A program made the translations under genes and the position numbers. The notes under the pieces are model-generated. The model searched no databases. It was given only the letters and a program-made list of their open reading frames with translations, and was not told the origin of the DNA. Positions 1 to 8,015 of a DNA stretch of 64,000 nt are shown here, piece by piece. The stretch lies in assembly GCF_003326015.1 (NCBI RefSeq), contig NZ_CP023860.1:186001-250000 (forward strand), read 5' to 3'. How positions within the stretch are numbered: the stretch's first letter is position 1; each line of letters begins with the position of its first letter. Origin of the DNA: Candidatus Thioglobus sp. NP1. GTDB lineage: Bacteria; Pseudomonadota; Gammaproteobacteria; PS1; Pseudothioglobaceae.

Positions 1-918
1 CTTTATTGAAACCATAGTCATATCTCCTAAAAGTTCCATAGAAAATGCTGGCGCTGAAATTGAGCCCTTACTTTTAACAATAGTAGCATCTTCAGCACGA
101 AACCCCAACTGAACCTTCCCAGAATGTTTCTTACTTAAGCCTTCAATCTTTACGTTATCACATGTAAAAACGCCATCCTTAATTACGCCATTCATCAGAT
201 TCATAGCAGGAGAGCCAATAAAACTAGCCACAAAACTATTGGCAGGTTTATTGTATATTTCTTGGGGGGTTCCAACCTGCTGAACAAGTCCATTGTTCAT
301 CACAACAACACGATCAGCAAGGGTCATTGCCTCAACCTGATCATGCGTTACATAAATAGTTGTTACACGTAACTTATGCTGCAGGTTTTTAATTTGTGCA
401 CGTGTTGAGACCCTTAATTTTGCATCAAGATTTGATAGTGGCTCATCCATTAAAAAAACTGTTGGTTCACGAACAATTGCTCTGGCTAAAGCAACTCTTT
501 GTCTCTGCCCGCCAGAAAGTTCTCCTGGCTTTCGATGAAGGAAATCATTAAGTTCAACCATCTCGGATGCCCTCATTACCTTTTCTTTATGAAGAGCTTT
601 ATCAATATTCCTGACCTTTAGAGGGAATCTTATATTTTCATATACAGTCATATTTGGATATAGCGCGTAGGATTGAAAAACCATCGCCACATCACGGTCC
701 TTTGGCTCTAAATCATTAACAACTTTACCATTAATTGATACCTCACCATTTGTAACACTTTCAAGGCCAGCGATCATTCTCATAGTTGTCGTTTTGCCAC
801 ACCCAGAAGGGCCAAGTAATACCAAGAATTCTTCATTAGGAATAGTCAGATTAAAATTATCTACCCCAACGAAATCTCCCCAGCGTTTTGTGAGGTTTTT
901 TAGTTCAATTTCAGCCAT
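1..918 (-). CDS. ABC transporter ATP-binding protein, MalK/UgpC type (3' end cut by window)
   Basis: This is the ATPase subunit of an importer; it binds and hydrolyses ATP at the cytoplasmic face of a membrane permease. Reading leftward from the ATG at 918 gives 306 codons and the frame is still open at base 1, so the C-terminus is missing. Visible motifs are Walker A GPSGCGKTT near residue 37, the signature LSGGQRQRVALARA near 134, Walker B VFLMDEPLSNLDA and the switch His in YVTHDQVEAMTLADR. The residues after about 235 look like the start of the OB-fold regulatory domain of the MalK/UgpC/PotA class. It is divergent from the carnitine-degradation genes. The substrate cannot be read from this subunit; sugar, glycerol phosphate, polyamine or a betaine are all possible. 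Confidence 0.9.
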   Translation of the reverse strand, partial: MAEIELKNLTKRWGDFVGVDNFNLTIPNEEFLVLLGPSGCGKTTTMRMIAGLESVTNGEVSINGKVVNDLEPKDRDVAMVFQSYALYPNMTVYENIRFPLKVRNIDKALHKEKVMRASEMVELNDFLHRKPGELSGGQRQRVALARAIVREPTVFLMDEPLSNLDAKLRVSTRAQIKNLQHKLRVTTIYVTHDQVEAMTLADRVVVMNNGLVQQVGTPQEIYNKPANSFVASFIGSPAMNLMNGVIKDGVFTCDNVKIEGLSKKHSGKVQLGFRAEDATIVKSKGSISAPAFSMELLGDMTMVSIK

Positions 919-948
919 ATTTTTTTATGTATACTATTTATGATAAAG

Positions 949-981
949 TTGCATCGAATTTTGAAATGCATACGATTGCAA
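949..981. promoter_or_regulatory. Imperfect inverted repeat, possible operator
   Basis: TTGCATCG at 949-956 and CGATTGCAA at 973-981 form an inverted repeat with one extra base in the right arm. It lies between the divergent ABC ATPase and the carnitine genes, upstream of the proposed promoter of the latter. A dimeric regulator site is inferred from symmetry and position only; no regulator gene is in the window. Confidence 0.25.
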
Positions 982-1020
982 AAATATTATAGCACATGCT
1001 TTTTTCTTTTGTTACTGATG

Positions 1021-1049
1021 TTTAAAAAGTGTTCAATAAATCGTATATT
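1021..1049 (+). promoter_or_regulatory. Candidate sigma70 promoter of the carnitine genes
   Basis: TTTAAA at 1021-1026 and TATATT at 1044-1049 with a 17-base spacer, 64 bases before the first ATG. The whole region is AT-rich, so chance matches are likely and the call is tentative. Confidence 0.3.
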
Positions 1050-1113
1050 ATTTCAATCTAAATTTAGTATTAAATAAATTAAAATAACAAAAACCTATGT
1101 TTGGAGAAATCAT

Positions 1114-2025
1114 ATGACCAACCTACAACCTACACGGGAAGTGTTTATTACATGTGCTGTTACCGGTTCTGGTGACACGACAGGTAAATCAGATAAAGTA
1201 CCAATCACCCCGCAACAAATTGCTGACTCATGCATTGAGGCAGCTGAAGCTGGTGCAGCTATTGTCCATATTCATGTTCGCAACCCTAAGACTGGGGTGC
1301 CAGCTCGTGACCCTGCATTGTATGCTAAAGTTGTTGACATTATTCGTGAATCAAAAGTTGATATGGTAATCAACTTTACTGCAGGAATGGGTGGAGATCT
1401 GGTTTTTGGTTCTGCAGAAGAACCGCTTCCACTTAAAGAAGAAGGCACGGATATGGTTGGTGCATCTGAACGACTTGATCATGTTAGAAATATTCTTCCA
1501 GAAATATGCACGATTGATTGTGGAACAATGAATTTTGGTGAAGGTGGTTACGTTATGACTAACACTCCAGCTGTTCTTAAGGAGATGGCTGCTCAAGTTC
1601 AGGCACTTGGTGTAAAGCCAGAAATAGAATGTTTTGATACAGGACATCTGCAACTTGCGATCTGGTTAAAAAATCAAGGTTTGATTGATGACCCAGTAAT
1701 GATTCAATTATGTATGGGAATACCATGGGGAGCTCCAGATGATCTTCATACATTTCTAGCAATGACCTCAAGTATTCCTGAGGACTGGACTTTTTCAGCA
1801 TTCTCAATAAGTAGAAATCAGCTTCCATATGTAGCACTCGCGGTTTTAGCAGGTGGAAATATTCGTGTAGGCCTTGAAGATAATATCTATCTTAAACGTG
1901 GGGTCCTGGCTAGCAATGCTGATTTAGTTAAAAAAGCAGTGCAAACTGCTGAAGGTATGGGTTGTTCAATTTTGGGGCCACAACAAGTTCGTGATAATTT
2001 GAAGTTGGTTAAGCGCTGGGGATAG
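1114..2025 (+). CDS. Beta-keto acid cleavage enzyme (BKACE, DUF849), probably 3-dehydrocarnitine:acetyl-CoA cleaving
   Basis: BKACE enzymes condense a beta-keto acid with acetyl-CoA and split it into a CoA thioester and acetoacetate. At 303 aa this is full length for the family. Visible family features are FITCAVTGSG at the N-terminus, the metal-binding HIHVRNP near residue 50 and a late VGLEDNIYL that should carry the third metal ligand (Glu). The start is supported by GGAGAA about 7 bases before the ATG. Two bases downstream begins carnitine dehydrogenase. That pairing is the known context of the dehydrocarnitine-cleaving subgroup, which makes betainyl-CoA and acetoacetate. Family assignment is firm; the substrate is inferred from the neighbour. 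Confidence 0.93.
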   Translation: MTNLQPTREVFITCAVTGSGDTTGKSDKVPITPQQIADSCIEAAEAGAAIVHIHVRNPKTGVPARDPALYAKVVDIIRESKVDMVINFTAGMGGDLVFGSAEEPLPLKEEGTDMVGASERLDHVRNILPEICTIDCGTMNFGEGGYVMTNTPAVLKEMAAQVQALGVKPEIECFDTGHLQLAIWLKNQGLIDDPVMIQLCMGIPWGAPDDLHTFLAMTSSIPEDWTFSAFSISRNQLPYVALAVLAGGNIRVGLEDNIYLKRGVLASNADLVKKAVQTAEGMGCSILGPQQVRDNLKLVKRWG

Positions 2026-2027
2026 CT

Positions 2028-3506
2028 ATGAAAAGTATTAAGTCTGCAGGCGTTATTGGCGCAGGCGTTATTGGTAGTGGATGGATAGCTAGATTTTTGT
2101 TAAATGGAATTGATGTTTATGTCTATGACCCATCTACAGAAGCACCTGCAAATGTAGACAAAGTTGTTAAAAATGCTGAGCGATCATATAAAAAATTGCT
2201 CAGATCTGATCTGCCTAAAAAGGGCACTCTTTCATTCTCAAGCTCAGTCTCAGAAGTTGCAAGATCTGCAAAATTAATTATTGAAGCCGTTCCAGAAAGA
2301 CTTTCTGCCAAGCAATCTGTTTATGATGAAATTGAATCAAGTAGCAATAGTGAAGTCATTATTGCCTCATCAACCTCTGGAATTCTGCCTTCAGATTTAC
2401 AAGCTCAGATGTCACATCCTGATAGACTCTTAGTTGCCCATCCTTTTAATCCAGTTTATCTTCTGCCACTAGTAGAGATGGTTGGTGGTGAAAAAACCTC
2501 TAAAAAAGTAATTGAAGAAACAAGTAATATTCTTAGCGTTATTGGCATGTTCCCCCTCCATATTAAAAAAGAAATCCCGGCGTTTATTGCAGATAGACTT
2601 CTTGAGTCAGTATGGAGAGAGGCGCTATGGCTAGTCAATGATAATGTTGCTACTACTGAAGAAATTGATGATGCCATTCGTTATGGATTTGGACTTCGCT
2701 GGGCACAGATGGGGCTTTTCGAAACCTATAGGCTGGCTGGAGGAGATGCTGGCATGCGTCATTTCATATCCCAATTTGGTCCATGCCTTGAATGGCCTTG
2801 GACTCATCTTACCGATGTTCCCGAATTTACAGATGAACTAATAGATAAGGTATCCAATCAATCTGATTTGCAATCAGGTCAATATAGCATTGATGAATTG
2901 ATGCAAAAACGTGATGATAACTTGGTTGATTTTTTAAAAGTGCTAAAAAATAATCGATGGGGAGCTGGAAATATCCTTAAAGATTTTGATGAGAGACTAT
3001 CAAATCCAAAATCGAAAATAGAATTCTCAAAACTTGATTTAACTCAACCTTTACTCACTTTCGAAACAAAAATTCCAAAAGAATGGGTTGATTATAATGG
3101 GCATATGACTGAGTCTCGCTACCTTGAATGCTTTTCAGAAGCAACGACAGAAATGATGGCTATTGTTGGTGCCAACGAAGATTATATTTCTAGTGTTGGG
3201 TCTTACTTTACAGTAGAAACTCATATTCGACATTTAGATGAAGTATTAATTGGTGAAAAAATTTATTCAAAAACACAGGTTATCTTTGGAGAAAATAAAA
3301 AACTACACCTATTTCATTGGCTTTATCATGAGAGTGATCGATTACTAGCAACAGCTGAACATATGCTAATTCATGTTGATCTTAATACTCGAGCTGCTAG
3401 CTTACCTAATGACGATGTTTTAAAAAGAATGTCAATGGTTTATGAGGCCCACAAAGAACTGCCAAAACCAGATGGGCTTAATCGTGCAGTTGGTGATAAA
3501 TTTTAA
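2028..3506 (+). CDS. lcdH: L-carnitine 3-dehydrogenase fused to a betainyl-CoA thioesterase
   Basis: The N-terminal part (about 1-320) is an NAD-dependent 3-hydroxyacyl-dehydrogenase-type enzyme: Rossmann motif GAGVIGSGW at residues 10-18 and the catalytic-His region HPFNPVYLLPLVEMVGG near 140. It would oxidise carnitine to 3-dehydrocarnitine. The last 150 or so residues are a hotdog thioesterase, opening with the typical IPKEWVDYNGHMTESRY, which would hydrolyse the betainyl-CoA made by the upstream cleavage enzyme. Together the two genes give glycine betaine plus acetoacetate. The 492-aa length fits the known fused form of the enzyme in other proteobacteria. It starts 2 bases after the BKACE stop and its 3' end overlaps the convergent SDR gene by 4 bases. 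Confidence 0.9.
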   Translation: MKSIKSAGVIGAGVIGSGWIARFLLNGIDVYVYDPSTEAPANVDKVVKNAERSYKKLLRSDLPKKGTLSFSSSVSEVARSAKLIIEAVPERLSAKQSVYDEIESSSNSEVIIASSTSGILPSDLQAQMSHPDRLLVAHPFNPVYLLPLVEMVGGEKTSKKVIEETSNILSVIGMFPLHIKKEIPAFIADRLLESVWREALWLVNDNVATTEEIDDAIRYGFGLRWAQMGLFETYRLAGGDAGMRHFISQFGPCLEWPWTHLTDVPEFTDELIDKVSNQSDLQSGQYSIDELMQKRDDNLVDFLKVLKNNRWGAGNILKDFDERLSNPKSKIEFSKLDLTQPLLTFETKIPKEWVDYNGHMTESRYLECFSEATTEMMAIVGANEDYISSVGSYFTVETHIRHLDEVLIGEKIYSKTQVIFGENKKLHLFHWLYHESDRLLATAEHMLIHVDLNTRAASLPNDDVLKRMSMVYEAHKELPKPDGLNRAVGDKF

Positions 3507-4114
3507 AGGGATCTAGTTTGACATAGCACGCGGCCACTTATAGGGGCAGAAATTGTTCTTCTATATGCTTGGATAATACTTTCCTTTGACGTTGGTTCAA
3601 ACCCATCAAATAGCATCCCGTAGTGTTCGACAGAGTTTTCGATTATAGATGGGGAGACAATATTAATTCTTAACTTACCTGCATACTCTGCTGCAAGGAC
3701 TGAAACACACATATTAAGGGCACCATTAGCTGCTGCTGCAACTGCCCCACCCAAAATTGGCTCATCACCAATAATGCCACTTGTCAATGTGATTGATCCA
3801 TTTTCAGTTAAGAATGGGATTGCTGCTTTAGCAAGGTTTAACTGACTTAAACATTTAGTTGATAAGCCACTCGCAAAGTCTTCCATTGATAACTCATCAA
3901 AAGGCTTAAAGGGTGCCGTTCCAATACAAGAGACAAGTCCATCAAAAGAACCTATAGATGAAAAAACATCACTCACACTTTCAAAATCAAAAGCATCAAT
4001 TTTCAAATCAGGGCCTGAGCGGCTAGCTCGAATAACCTCATAATCAGCCTCAAGTCCTTCAACAACCTCTGTGCCTAACTTTCCAGTAGCACCGACTACA
4101 ACAATTTTTTTCAT
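3503..4114 (-). CDS. Atypical short-chain dehydrogenase/reductase lacking the Tyr-Lys pair
   Basis: This is a 203-aa Rossmann-fold protein with the nucleotide loop GATGKLGTEV at residues 8-17 and a structural NxS-type region (TENGSITLTSGI). The usual YxxxK catalytic motif is not present; the equivalent stretch reads GGAVAAAANGALNM. From memory, a subfamily of small SDRs has this substitution, so it is likely a family trait rather than decay. The reaction is unknown. It is convergent with the carnitine dehydrogenase gene (4-base overlap) and is followed upstream by lipid genes on the same strand, but a 44-base gap leaves operon membership open. Confidence 0.75.
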   Translation of the reverse strand: MKKIVVVGATGKLGTEVVEGLEADYEVIRASRSGPDLKIDAFDFESVSDVFSSIGSFDGLVSCIGTAPFKPFDELSMEDFASGLSTKCLSQLNLAKAAIPFLTENGSITLTSGIIGDEPILGGAVAAAANGALNMCVSVLAAEYAGKLRINIVSPSIIENSVEHYGMLFDGFEPTSKESIIQAYRRTISAPISGRVLCQTRSL

Positions 4115-4158
4115 TATAAATCCCTAATATTTATTAATAGTTAGGCCTAATATTAGCA

Positions 4159-4740
4159 TTAAAAAAGTAAATTGCCAATAGCTTTTTTTACCTCCACTCT
4201 GTTAGTCTTGGAATTAAGGCTCTCTCCAATACATACATGAATCTCTCTGCGAAAGCTAAATTTTTTGTTCTTTTTAATAGACCTTGGAGCCTTAGAAAAA
4301 AAACTGCCCCACATATTATTAACTGCAAAAGGAACTACTGAAACGGTGTCTTTAGATTCGGCTAATATTTTTTCAAAGCCTCTTTTTAAATCACTTAATT
4401 TACCAGTTGTTGAGATATGGCCTTCAGGAAACAAACCAACAACACAGTCATCATTTAACAGGGTTACAATACTTTGCATTGCATTTCGACTACTCTCAGG
4501 CCTTATTGATACAGCACCGACTCCTCTTAAAATCCAATTAAAAACTGGTTTTCTATAATAGTCATCATGAACAACGAAGCGAATTGTTCTTGGGGTGCTC
4601 CACTGAATTAAAGCAAAATCTATAAAGCTAATGTGATTGCCCAGAAGCAGTACAGGCCCATTTTTTGGAAGATTATCCAGGCCAGAAACTTTGAGTCGAT
4701 AGCGCCACCCAAATAATAATAAACCTACCAGTTGTCTCAC
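4159..4740 (-). CDS. PlsC-family 1-acylglycerophosphate acyltransferase
   Basis: This is a 193-aa acyltransferase of the lysophosphatidate acyltransferase family, probably at the inner membrane. The catalytic HX4D motif is visible as NHISFIDFAL near residue 35 and the substrate-binding motif as FPEGHIS near 103. The protein is short and has no separate N-terminal domain. It begins 2 bases after the LplT-like MFS gene ends, so the two are almost certainly co-transcribed. In other bacteria an LplT flippase works with an acyltransferase (Aas) to re-acylate lysophospholipids, and this pair may do the same. No acyl-ACP synthetase domain is present. Confidence 0.85.
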   Translation of the reverse strand: MRQLVGLLLFGWRYRLKVSGLDNLPKNGPVLLLGNHISFIDFALIQWSTPRTIRFVVHDDYYRKPVFNWILRGVGAVSIRPESSRNAMQSIVTLLNDDCVVGLFPEGHISTTGKLSDLKRGFEKILAESKDTVSVVPFAVNNMWGSFFSKAPRSIKKNKKFSFRREIHVCIGESLNSKTNRVEVKKAIGNLLF

Positions 4741-4742
4741 GT

Positions 4743-6041
4743 CTAAAGAATAGTTTTGAGTTTTTTAAGGACAATACCAAAACCAACGACTGCAATAAAG
4801 GCATTAAAGTAAAGTATAAATTCACTACCAAAATTTTGACTTGCAAGGAACATGGTAAATATTAAAAGGGAAATCATAGCAATATTTTGAAGCCAATTTT
4901 TACCTGCCAACATACTTCCAAGCCTATCTTCAGGAGAATGGGCTTGCATCAATGCATTTAGTGGAATAATCATCATCCCCGCCCCAACGCCAAACAAAAG
5001 AATAACTGAGGTTACTAGAATTAGGGCAGTTGAATTTGGAATAAAGTTCAGACTTGAAATTACCGGAACTAGAATTGCACAAACTGTAATCATAATTGAG
5101 CCTGTATAAATATTATTTATGCGGATAAAATTTAGACTTTTTCTTCCAGATAAGAAGGCCCCAATCATTATTCCAACTACAGAAGAGGCTAGCATTGCAT
5201 TTACCATTAGTGGGCTTTCAACTCCAAAATTTACTTTTGCATGCGCTGGTATAACTGCCACTAGATTTTGTGACATACCCCAAAATATTGCGGTACCTAA
5301 AATAGAATACCAAACAATTTCATTGCTTCTCATAGCTTTAAAGTTGTTTGTTAAGTACTTAAAAGAAACCAGTTTAGTGAACGATAGTTGGGTGGTTATT
5401 AATTTAGCAGGATAGAAGCGAGTTCCCAGAGTTGCTAAAAATTCAACAATTGAAAGTCCAACCAAAACCCAGCCTACAGGAGCTATTTTCATTAATATCT
5501 CTTCAGGAGTAGTTGCCTGCATTGCACCAAGATAAGCCTCAAATAAGTATGAGAAAAATACTGTTCCCATAAGAATAGCTATCAGAACAACCGAAGAGTG
5601 AAAGGCATTTCCCCTACTCAAGCCAGCCTTACTTAGACATTCTTTAATATAGCCCATTTTTGCTGGTGAATATATTGCGCTTTGTGTAGCTAAAAGTAAG
5701 GTAAAGCCAAATGCAATTTGGTACAAGCCATGGTAGTAACAGTAGGTAATTGCCAAGGTGATTAAGACGGCAGAAAACGCACTATAACGCATGATACGAG
5801 TCTTAGCAAATTTATCAGAAAGATATCCTGAGACCGAAAATAATAAGATAAATGGAACTAGGATCATCGCATTTACAATAGCAGTTAGGATAATCTGCTG
5901 CTGCTCACCATAGATCATAAAGATTGTATTTTGAATGATGATTTTGTGTCCTAAATCAACAAAAGCGTTTAGAAATACTGCGACCAAATAAATAGAAAAT
6001 ATAAGTCCACGACCTTTATCAATCTCTTGATTTTCTTGCAT
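4743..6041 (-). CDS. MFS transporter, LplT-like (lysophospholipid transporter family)
   Basis: A 432-aa polytopic membrane protein with many hydrophobic segments consistent with 12 transmembrane helices. The early FLNAFVDLGHKIIIQN and the loop SGYLSDKFAKTRIMRYSA between the second and third helices are typical of the LplT branch of the major facilitator superfamily. The adjoining PlsC-type gene supports a role in moving or recycling lysophospholipids at the inner membrane. An antibiotic or metabolite efflux role cannot be excluded from sequence alone. The ATG at 6041 follows a GGAGAGG-type ribosome site. Confidence 0.8.
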   Translation of the reverse strand: MQENQEIDKGRGLIFSIYLVAVFLNAFVDLGHKIIIQNTIFMIYGEQQQIILTAIVNAMILVPFILLFSVSGYLSDKFAKTRIMRYSAFSAVLITLAITYCYYHGLYQIAFGFTLLLATQSAIYSPAKMGYIKECLSKAGLSRGNAFHSSVVLIAILMGTVFFSYLFEAYLGAMQATTPEEILMKIAPVGWVLVGLSIVEFLATLGTRFYPAKLITTQLSFTKLVSFKYLTNNFKAMRSNEIVWYSILGTAIFWGMSQNLVAVIPAHAKVNFGVESPLMVNAMLASSVVGIMIGAFLSGRKSLNFIRINNIYTGSIMITVCAILVPVISSLNFIPNSTALILVTSVILLFGVGAGMMIIPLNALMQAHSPEDRLGSMLAGKNWLQNIAMISLLIFTMFLASQNFGSEFILYFNAFIAVVGFGIVLKKLKTIL

Positions 6042-6118
6042 ACCTCTCCAGACCTTAATTTATATAATAAATAGTATAAGAGAATTATTAAGGGATTAGT
6101 ACTTAATATCTGATTTGC

Positions 6119-7324
6119 TTATTGGAACTCTATGCCTTCAACTTCTGCAATAGTCTGCATATCCTTGTCACCTCTACCAGATAAGTTAATGATCATGGTT
6201 TTATCACTTGACCACTCTTTAGCTAACTTAACAGCATAAGCAATTGCGTGTGAAGGTTCAAGCGCTGGGATAATTCCTTCAACCTCGGTAAGCATATGAA
6301 AGGCTTCTAAAGCTTCTTTATCCGTTATAGCGACATACTCTGCTCTTCCAATATCTTTTAGATAGGCATGTTCGGGTCCGACACCTGGATAATCCAGACC
6401 TGCTGATATTGAATGACCTTCAATAATTTGACCATCCTCATTTTCCATCAAGTAAGTTCTATTTCCATGAAGCACTCCCACACTTCCTGCAGTCAAAGGG
6501 GCTGCATGTGCATCAGGGCCTAGATCAATACCTCGCCCACCAGCCTCAACACCAATAATTTTTACTGATTTATCTTCAATAAATGGATAAAAAAGTCCAA
6601 TTGCATTTGAACCACCTCCAACACAGGCAATTACTGCATCAGGTAATCCACCAACCTGCTCATTGAATTGCTCTTTTGCCTCTTTACCAATTACACTTTG
6701 AAAATCTCGAACTAGCATTGGGTAGGGATGAGGTCCAGCAACAGTTCCAATAATATAGTAAGTATTATCAATATTAGTTACCCAGTCACGCATCGCCTCA
6801 TTAAGAGCATCTTTAAGTGTTTTTGATCCCGCAGAAACAGGAACGACCTTGGCCCCAAGAAGTTTCATCCGGTATACGTTTTGCGCTTGTCTGTGAACAT
6901 CAAGTTCGCCCATATATACAACACACTCTAAACCAAGTCTAGCTGCAATTGTTGCGGACGCAACACCATGTTGACCAGCTCCAGTTTCAGCAATAATGCG
7001 AGTTTTTCCCATACGTTTCGCAAGTAAAGCCTGACCAATTGTATTATTAATTTTATGAGCTCCAGTATGGTTTAAATCTTCACGTTTCAAATAAATCTTA
7101 GCACCGCCAACTTTTTCAGTTAGGTTTTTTGCATAATAAAGAGGAGTTTCTCGACCTACGTAGTGCTTGAGGTCATCCTCAAACTCCTTAATAAATGCAG
7201 GATCGTCCTTAAATTTTTCATAAGCATCTTTCAACTCTGTAACAGCAGTCATAAGAGTTTCAGCTACAAAAACACCGCCATACTGATCAAAATGGCCTTT
7301 TTCATCTGGAAGGTTATAACTCAT
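6119..7324 (-). CDS. trpB: Tryptophan synthase beta chain
   Basis: PLP enzyme that joins indole and L-serine to make tryptophan. The 401-aa protein starts with the typical [18 protein letters not shown], has the PLP lysine in [13 protein letters not shown] near residue 90, the phosphate-binding GGGSNAIG near 236 and the C-terminal SGRGDKDM. Its start codon overlaps the trpF stop by 4 bases (ATGA), so translation is coupled. The alpha subunit gene trpA, usually next, is not downstream: the next gene is the MFS carrier, 77 bases away. Confidence 0.98.
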   Translation of the reverse strand: MSYNLPDEKGHFDQYGGVFVAETLMTAVTELKDAYEKFKDDPAFIKEFEDDLKHYVGRETPLYYAKNLTEKVGGAKIYLKREDLNHTGAHKINNTIGQALLAKRMGKTRIIAETGAGQHGVASATIAARLGLECVVYMGELDVHRQAQNVYRMKLLGAKVVPVSAGSKTLKDALNEAMRDWVTNIDNTYYIIGTVAGPHPYPMLVRDFQSVIGKEAKEQFNEQVGGLPDAVIACVGGGSNAIGLFYPFIEDKSVKIIGVEAGGRGIDLGPDAHAAPLTAGSVGVLHGNRTYLMENEDGQIIEGHSISAGLDYPGVGPEHAYLKDIGRAEYVAITDKEALEAFHMLTEVEGIIPALEPSHAIAYAVKLAKEWSSDKTMIINLSGRGDKDMQTIAEVEGIEFQ

Positions 7325-7932
7325 GATTGAATCTGTTTAATAAAAGCCTTTATTTTATCAATATCTTTGATGCCTGGCTCACTTTCAACACCACTTGAAG
7401 CATCTACAGCAAAAGGTTTAACCTGTTTAATCGCATCTTTTACATTTTCAGAAGTAAGCCCACCGGCAAGAATAATAGGCAAGTCAATATCAACACAGGC
7501 TAAAGACCAATCAAAAACTTCTCCAGTTCCACCATAATTACTAGGATTATAAGAATCGAGAAGTAAGGCACTTGCCATAGAAAAATCATCTGCTATTTGA
7601 GACACATTGGTATCCTGGGATACACGAACAGACTTAATGAAGGGCATTTGGAATTGAGTACAATCAATTACAGTTTCATCGCCATGAAACTGAAGGGTAT
7701 CGATTGGAACTTCGCATAGTATTTCATCAATAAAGCTTGGATTTGCATTTACAAATAAACCTACTCTATTTACAAAAGGAGGGAGAGATGAAACAATTTC
7801 TAGAGCATTTTCAATATCAATATTTCGTGGTGACTTCTCATAGAAAACCATACCAACAGCATCAACTCCAAGAAGTGATGCCTCTTTAGCATTAATAGCA
7901 TTTGTAAAACCACAAATCTTTACATTGGTCAT
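7321..7932 (-). CDS. trpF: Phosphoribosylanthranilate isomerase
   Basis: TIM-barrel enzyme of tryptophan synthesis that converts N-(5-phosphoribosyl)anthranilate to the deoxyribulose phosphate form. At 203 aa it is full length. The N-terminal VKICGF holds the catalytic Cys, and [20 protein letters not shown] and [10 protein letters not shown] are the typical phosphate-binding and active-site loops, with the late VDASSGVES. It is the first gene of a trpF-trpB pair overlapping by 4 bases. Confidence 0.97.
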   Translation of the reverse strand: MTNVKICGFTNAINAKEASLLGVDAVGMVFYEKSPRNIDIENALEIVSSLPPFVNRVGLFVNANPSFIDEILCEVPIDTLQFHGDETVIDCTQFQMPFIKSVRVSQDTNVSQIADDFSMASALLLDSYNPSNYGGTGEVFDWSLACVDIDLPIILAGGLTSENVKDAIKQVKPFAVDASSGVESEPGIKDIDKIKAFIKQIQS

Positions 7933-8015
7933 TTAGATCAAAATTTTATTCTTAGAATATAGATTTTCTCACAGCCTAGAAAGGTTTTCCAAGCAATTAA
8001 CATCGTAAATTAATT

